Shown in pieces: positions 14,435-17,968 of a DNA stretch of 17,968 nucleotides. How positions within the stretch are numbered: the stretch's first letter is position 1; each line of letters starts with the position of its first letter. Below the pieces are notes generated by a model. It did not search any database and was not told the origin of the DNA. It saw only the letters and a program-made list of their open reading frames with translations. The translations under genes were made by a program, and so were the position numbers. This DNA comes from CAZVIJ01 sp964626735 (GTDB lineage: Bacteria > Patescibacteriota > Dojkabacteria > JAOAGR01), in assembly GCA_964626735.1 (NCBI GenBank), contig CAZVIJ010000038.1, positions 1 through 17,968 on the forward strand, written 5' to 3'.

Positions 14435-15516
14435 TATTTTTTCATATAAATATCGTGCGGATGCGATTCGATGTTGCCGGCGGGGGTAACCCTGATAAAC
14501 GTCGCTTTCTCGCGTAGCTCGTCGAGATTCGCAGAGCCTACGCATGCCATCCCGGATTTGACTCCGCCGAATATTTGCTCGAGGTAATCCTTTACCGTTC
14601 CCTTGAGGGGAACCATACCTTCGACTCCTTCAGCCACCAGCTTTTTTTCTTTACCGGGTTCAACGCTTTGTCGATACCGATCGGCAGATCCGCTTTTCAT
14701 CGCGGAAACCGATCCCATTCCCCGGTACGCCTTGAATTTCTGCCCGTCCTTTTCGATGACTTCTCCCGGAGCTTCTTCGGTACCTGCAAGCATGGAACCA
14801 AGCATGACAGCGCCAGATCCTGCCGCTAGCGCCTTTATGATGTCCCCTCCAGCCTTGATGCCGCCGTCGGCAATTATCGTTTTCCCGTATTCGTCAGCTG
14901 CACGGACACATTCGACCACAGCGGTAAATTGCGGGACGCCGATACCGGTTACAACCCGGGTAACGCAAATGCTGCCGGCGCCTTTGCCAACCCTCAGGAT
15001 ATCTGCGCCGGCTTCGTACAGCGCAACCGCGCCGTGGTAGGTAGCTACGTTCCCGGCGATCACATCTACCGCGAAGTTCGCCTTGATATACTTTACGAGT
15101 TCGATGATCTGCTTGCTATGGCCGTGGGAATTGTCGATGCAGATTACCTCGGCTCCCGCCTCGATAAGCGCCTTAAGGCGTTCCTCAACGTCCTGGCTGG
15201 CACCGACCGATGCTCCGACAAGCGATATCTTAGACTTTGCGAGGCGTACTTGCTCGGCTTGCCGCTCGATTGGCTGATTGCGGTGGATAAGCCCAAGTGC
15301 TCCGACTTCTCCAAGCGCGATTGCCATCGTATCTTCGCAGACTTTGTCCATCGGCGCAGATACTACGGGGAGGTCAAGCGTGATCTGATCTGACAGTTTC
15401 GTTTTCAGGCTGATGTCCGCCTGGGTTATTTCAGAATAATCGGGAAGCAGGAGCACATCGTCGTAGGTCAAGTACTCGGGGATATTTTTTATGGTAACTT
15501 GCTTTTTTGTTGTCAT
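14434..15516 (-). CDS. guaB: IMP dehydrogenase lacking CBS domains
   Basis: A 360-residue enzyme that oxidises IMP to XMP with NAD+, the first committed step to GMP. Landmarks are LTYDDVLLLPDYSEI, VSAPMDKVCEDTMA, DNSHGHS, AGNVAT, the catalytic loop GSICVTR with nucleophile C184, IADGGIKAGGDI, YRGMGSVSAM, the flap R280-Y281 and EGVEGMVPLKG. The flap signature marks it as IMP dehydrogenase rather than GMP reductase. It is about 130 residues shorter than usual because the regulatory CBS pair is missing: KSKISLVGASVG follows the first third directly. Loss of CBS would remove its usual purine-nucleotide control. Start ATG 15516 overlaps the upstream stop as ATGA; a longer in-frame extension to 15828 lies inside the upstream gene. 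Confidence 0.95.
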   Translation of the reverse strand: MTTKKQVTIKNIPEYLTYDDVLLLPDYSEITQADISLKTKLSDQITLDLPVVSAPMDKVCEDTMAIALGEVGALGLIHRNQPIERQAEQVRLAKSKISLVGASVGASQDVEERLKALIEAGAEVICIDNSHGHSKQIIELVKYIKANFAVDVIAGNVATYHGAVALYEAGADILRVGKGAGSICVTRVVTGIGVPQFTAVVECVRAADEYGKTIIADGGIKAGGDIIKALAAGSGAVMLGSMLAGTEEAPGEVIEKDGQKFKAYRGMGSVSAMKSGSADRYRQSVEPGKEKKLVAEGVEGMVPLKGTVKDYLEQIFGGVKSGMACVGSANLDELREKATFIRVTPAGNIESHPHDIYMKK

Positions 15517-16709
15517 GATACTTTTGACGTCATCGACGCAATCGTCTTTTGAGCGGAACGGATAAAGGGATTCGGCGAATAATCTCCGGATAACGTGCGC
15601 CGTTGCGCTTCCTCGACTGCGGTTATGTAGTAGATTGGGTCGATTTTCTCCATTGTAGCATCGATCGAGCTTGGGCGAACCGCATTGCGATCCTGGTACA
15701 CCCGAACATATGAGGGAATTTCTACGTCTGCCAAATGTACCGAAATGCGTTCGGGAAATTGCGAGAAACTTGCCGGCTCCTCGGTGGGAGGGTTTATGCC
15801 CTGGCTTTTCATGAGAGTATCGTACCAAATCATGTCATGAGGCCTATCCTGGCCGGTCTTCACCTTCGATATTGCAGCATCCCACGTAAGCATCTCATCG
15901 CCCGATTTAATGTTCCATCTTCGACAGACTTCGGGGACGAGCTCAAATGGAGACGAACGCAGATCCGTGCTATCGACGACTACGTAATCGATACCGTTTT
16001 CTTTGGCGTACTGTACTTCCGTTTCGAGAGACGTCCATGCGGACGGCTCAAGGGAGAATCGCTTGGGATCCATGAATAGGAGGTCATTCAACTTCGTATA
16101 GTCGTGGGTTTCGAACGATTGCTGTTTCAATCGGCTCCAGGAATCGAACCCGAGTTGTTTCGAATAAGCGTCGAGCAGGATCGTCTGGCGACTATCAGCA
16201 TTGTCGTTATAGCTTTTGTGTGAAAGCTTCAATACCTCGTTGTCGCTTCCCAGTTTCGTGCTGAGCCAGTCGATCGTCGATTCGCGAGGTTTCATGTCAA
16301 TCGATTCGATGACTTTTCGAATTCGCGATTCCATCGATAAGACTGGATTTCTCGAGACGAACAGGATCGGGTGCTTGGTTAGCTCAAAAAGCCTTCTATA
16401 TTCCTCAAATTTAATAATCCAGTGCGACATCTCCTTGATGACGAGCGTTGTCGGCTTTCTTTTCTTCGGCTGGAAGTGATCGCCGCCAATACTGTCATAA
16501 ATATTGCGGTAGCCGTGATCGGGATGCTGACCGTAGTAACCCATGGGAATAAACGGTTCATGGCATTGGAAATCGATATCGTCGCTCTTGGTGACGATGC
16601 TCTCGATGAGCGTTGAGCTGGTTCGCGGAGGTGCGATGATGATGTATAGATCAAGTTTCTTGTTCTCGATAAGTTCTTTAATCTTGTTGTAGTATTCGAG
16701 CTCGGTCAT
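15513..16709 (-). CDS. Sulfotransferase-like P-loop protein
   Basis: A 398-residue protein whose first third looks like the PAPS-dependent sulfotransferase fold. It has LYIIIAPPRTSSTLIESIV (residues 21-39), the 5'-phosphosulfate-binding loop, followed by CHEPF (49-53). LFVSRNPVLSMESRIRK (116-132) resembles the 3'-phosphate-binding R-x4-S motif, with R120 and S125. The C-terminal two thirds are not recognised but include a strand YVVVDSTDL near 240. No signal peptide or membrane helix is seen, so it is cytoplasmic. Start and stop both form ATGA overlaps with neighbours, so it is firmly inside the IMP dehydrogenase operon. The substrate is unknown, and other uses of this P-loop fold cannot be excluded. 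Confidence 0.65.
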   Translation of the reverse strand: MTELEYYNKIKELIENKKLDLYIIIAPPRTSSTLIESIVTKSDDIDFQCHEPFIPMGYYGQHPDHGYRNIYDSIGGDHFQPKKRKPTTLVIKEMSHWIIKFEEYRRLFELTKHPILFVSRNPVLSMESRIRKVIESIDMKPRESTIDWLSTKLGSDNEVLKLSHKSYNDNADSRQTILLDAYSKQLGFDSWSRLKQQSFETHDYTKLNDLLFMDPKRFSLEPSAWTSLETEVQYAKENGIDYVVVDSTDLRSSPFELVPEVCRRWNIKSGDEMLTWDAAISKVKTGQDRPHDMIWYDTLMKSQGINPPTEEPASFSQFPERISVHLADVEIPSYVRVYQDRNAVRPSSIDATMEKIDPIYYITAVEEAQRRTLSGDYSPNPFIRSAQKTIASMTSKVS

Positions 16710-17125
16710 TTTCGGTAATTCGATCTTCGGATAAATGCCTGAAGTTCACTGCTATCCTTCATGCTTTTGTTGCATTCCCGGTAGTCCTTGCACATATAGA
16801 TTCCTTCAACCCGATAGTCGACTCCTTTCGGGAGCCGCTTGCTTTTGACTGAGAAAAGCATTACTTCGTTGAATTCACGTTCATGGCGGCAGATGGTGCA
16901 CGAATGCTTCATCATAACCCGTGATGGCATGGATATTATTTCTCCGCGGAGAGCATGGGTTTGGCCTTCGATTTCGGCAATGAGATAGTAGATGTCGTCG
17001 GATTCGTCCAGCCAGCCGTAGAACGACAGCGGCGCGAAATCGACTGTTTCGAGATCAGATGGCAGGCGTAGATGCTTAACCTTTTGATACAGGGATTTGA
17101 TATCGTCACGGGTTACCGATTTCAC
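16706..17125 (-). CDS. Small FBP/FusB-like zinc protein, first gene of five-gene operon
   Basis: A 139-residue protein with the same plan as the FBP-domain protein at 8889: an N-terminal helical part, YGWLDESDDIYYLIAEI (36-52), then a treble-clef finger. The finger ligands are C76-x2-C79 (CTICRHE) and C112-x5-C118 (YMCKDYREC). This C-terminal finger with IYMC-x5-CN is typical of FusB-type EF-G-binding proteins, which help ribosomes release EF-G (family knowledge; function here inferred). It starts with GTG at 17125, since an in-frame stop lies just upstream. A TATAAT ends 5 nt before this GTG, so the mRNA is probably leaderless. The stop overlaps the next start as ATGA. Confidence 0.72.
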   Translation of the reverse strand: MKSVTRDDIKSLYQKVKHLRLPSDLETVDFAPLSFYGWLDESDDIYYLIAEIEGQTHALRGEIISMPSRVMMKHSCTICRHEREFNEVMLFSVKSKRLPKGVDYRVEGIYMCKDYRECNKSMKDSSELQAFIRRSNYRK

Positions 17126-17130
17126 GTGGC

Positions 17131-17159
17131 ATTATATCATTATTATATAGTTTTGCTAA
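17131..17159 (-). promoter_or_regulatory. Promoter of the five-gene guaB operon
   Basis: On the minus strand TTAGCA, a 17-nt spacer and TATAAT (17131-17136) lie just before the GTG at 17125. A second TATAAT is at 17142-17147. The nearer box puts the transcription start at or within a base or two of the GTG, so the operon mRNA is probably leaderless. Confidence 0.55.
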
Positions 17160-17177
17160 CCCTAAACAGGCGTATCG

Positions 17178-17804
17178 CTAGACTTTCTCGGATTCCGGCA
17201 TTGTCGCGCCGATCGATTTGAGAACGCTGGGTGCATGCTCGAGGCATAGAGAAATAGAGGTAAACGCCGGAAGTGCGTTTACTGCGGTCTGGGTTTGGCG
17301 GCAATCGTCTTCGAGGCGATCGAAGCCTCCCAAAAGATAGCTTAATTCGGGTTTTCCCGTTTCGACAACGAGCGAAAGGAAGCGCCATGTTGCGCCCTGG
17401 TAACGTTCAAGTTCGCACAGCGGGTCGTTGAACTCCTGGACGCTCGACGGGATCGGCTTCAATCTCGGTTCATCCACCAGAGGAAAGCCGTCAGCAGCGA
17501 AAATATGGTCACGCAAGACGATTTGGCGGAATGCGAGGCCTTGGGCTGCCAAACCGATTTGCTGGATTACGTGCGGTCGCATCATATCCTGATCGGCAAC
17601 TCTCGAATCGAACATAACATGCATACCGGCAACGATAGGGGCCGCTGCCTCGAATCGTGCGATACGGTCCACGCAAGGCTGGTAGCGCATGGGTGTCGCC
17701 GGGATGGCAAGCTCGCCAGCAAGGTAGATAAGAATATCCTGAGCTTGGGGACCGTAGGCAATAAGCCTATCGTCCCTGACTTGTAGTCCTTCTCGTAACT
17801 TCAT
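17178..17804 (-). CDS. Unrecognised 208-aa protein
   Basis: No family recognised. The start is set at ATG 17804 because a TATAAT box (17811-17816) ends 6 nt before it; a 29-residue extension to 17891 would cover that promoter and the divergent gene's start. The 208-residue protein has no signal peptide or membrane helix and appears mostly helical. It has scattered His, Asp and Arg residues (VADQDMMRPHVIQQIG, RQIVLRDHIFAADG) and two cysteines in helical parts, but no known motif. It ends 53 nt before the guaB-operon start, in the same direction, but that operon has its own promoter. Confidence 0.7.
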   Translation of the reverse strand: MKLREGLQVRDDRLIAYGPQAQDILIYLAGELAIPATPMRYQPCVDRIARFEAAAPIVAGMHVMFDSRVADQDMMRPHVIQQIGLAAQGLAFRQIVLRDHIFAADGFPLVDEPRLKPIPSSVQEFNDPLCELERYQGATWRFLSLVVETGKPELSYLLGGFDRLEDDCRQTQTAVNALPAFTSISLCLEHAPSVLKSIGATMPESEKV

Positions 17805-17810
17805 AGGGGA

Positions 17811-17816
17811 ATTATA
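17811..17816 (-). promoter_or_regulatory. TATAAT -10 box of the 17804 gene
   Basis: A perfect TATAAT on the minus strand ends 6 nt before ATG 17804, which places the ATG at the predicted transcription start. Confidence 0.55.
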
Positions 17817-17840
17817 GCGTACCGTGATCGCTTGAAAAAT

Positions 17841-17850
17841 GAGTATACTC
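17841..17850. promoter_or_regulatory. Perfect 10-bp palindrome GAGTATACTC between divergent promoters
   Basis: GAGTATACTC is its own reverse complement and sits midway between the -10 boxes of the divergent genes at 17804 and 17891. It could be an operator for both. It also contains TATACT on each strand, so a -10-like role is an alternative. Confidence 0.3.
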
Positions 17851-17877
17851 TGAGCCTTGGGAAGTTTGGGGTGATGA

Positions 17878-17883
17878 TATAAT
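17878..17883 (+). promoter_or_regulatory. TATAAT -10 box of the 17891 gene
   Basis: A perfect TATAAT ends 7 nt before ATG 17891, again predicting a leaderless or almost leaderless mRNA. Confidence 0.5.
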
Positions 17884-17890
17884 TTATGCA

Positions 17891-17968
17891 ATGGATAGCC
17901 TTCAAGAAAGAGAGCTTGGCAGGACGAAATCGATATCGTTCGATGCGGTTTTGCCTGAAGGCCAACGC
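17891..17968 (+). CDS. Unrecognised gene, N-terminal fragment (runs off window)
   Basis: 26 codons are visible from ATG 17891, beginning MDSLQERELGRTKSISFDAV and open to the window edge. The TATAAT 7 nt upstream supports this start. A second ATG at 17886 opens a different frame that is also open to the edge but begins only 2 nt after the -10 box, too close for a usual transcription start. Too short to assign a family. Confidence 0.5.
   Translation, partial: MDSLQERELGRTKSISFDAVLPEGQR

Noticed and set aside
13994..14449. 151-codon plus-strand open frame opposite the Nudix gene
   Set aside because: It is antisense to a clear Nudix hydrolase, resembles no protein family, and has no promoter or coupling on its strand.
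14435..14545. N-terminal extension of the Nudix protein
   Set aside because: It lies inside the IMP dehydrogenase coding region. The TAATG junction at 14432-14436 gives a natural start with normal Nudix length.
15517..15828. N-terminal extension of IMP dehydrogenase that could have held a CBS or other domain
   Set aside because: It falls inside the sulfotransferase-like gene in another frame and resembles no domain. The ATGA start at 15516 fits the family N-terminus.
17805..17891. 29-residue extension of the 17804 gene
   Set aside because: It would cover the TATAAT at 17811-17816 and reach the divergent gene's start. The shorter form fits the promoter.
17886..17968. Alternative start at 17886 in another frame at the right edge
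   Set aside because: That ATG is only 2 nt after the -10 box, upstream of the expected transcription start. The frame from 17891 fits the spacing seen at other genes.

Overview
Organism. The window looks like a chromosomal piece from a small-genome bacterium, most likely a member of the Patescibacteria/CPR (inference). The clues are very short intergenic spaces, many compact soluble proteins with no recognisable family, an IMP dehydrogenase without CBS domains, a dikinase split into separate polypeptides, and two small FBP-type (EF-G-binding) zinc proteins. TGA is used as a normal stop, often in ATGA overlaps, so this is not a lineage that reads UGA as glycine. I see no Shine-Dalgarno sequence at a useful distance before any start. 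Many genes instead have a TATAAT-like -10 box only 5-10 nt before the start codon, which points to leaderless or nearly leaderless mRNAs. Ten Ns at 1108-1117 mark an assembly join.

Layout. 1-508 (minus): two prepilin-type genes, the second cut by the window edge. 605-2313 (plus): an OmpR-type response regulator and its membrane histidine kinase. 2284-5272 (minus): two tandem paralogues of an unrecognised ~490-residue family. 5393-6118 (plus): a secreted or anchored protein with repeated LTQTQAD motifs, followed by a clear hairpin terminator. 6183-8828: three unrecognised genes, two plus and one minus, each with its own -10 box. 8889-9455 (minus): an FBP-type zinc protein. 9579-13331 (plus): a three-gene operon of a HIT-like protein, a helical protein carrying a phosphohistidine swivel domain, and a stand-alone dikinase ATP-grasp domain. 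17125-13361 (minus): a tight five-gene operon (FBP/FusB-like zinc protein, sulfotransferase-like P-loop protein, CBS-less IMP dehydrogenase, Nudix hydrolase, histidine phosphatase). 17178-17804 (minus) is an unrecognised gene, and another starts at 17891 on the plus strand and runs off the window.

How the parts may work together. The promoter of the two-component system carries a CTTCATC-N4-CTTCATC direct repeat placed 9 nt before the -10 box. An array of four related heptads with the same 11-nt period lies between the divergent starts of the downstream paralogue (5272) and the secreted protein (5393), again 9 nt before a -10 box. This suggests that 605-6118 is one regulon: sensor, regulator, secreted protein and perhaps the paralogue pair. 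The 9579-13331 operon looks like a dikinase of unknown substrate whose ATP and swivel domains are on separate chains and which lacks a PEP-binding barrel. These are the two strongest candidates for an undescribed system here.

No rRNA, tRNA, CRISPR array, insertion sequence or phage gene was seen, and no stretch over 300 bases lacks a gene.
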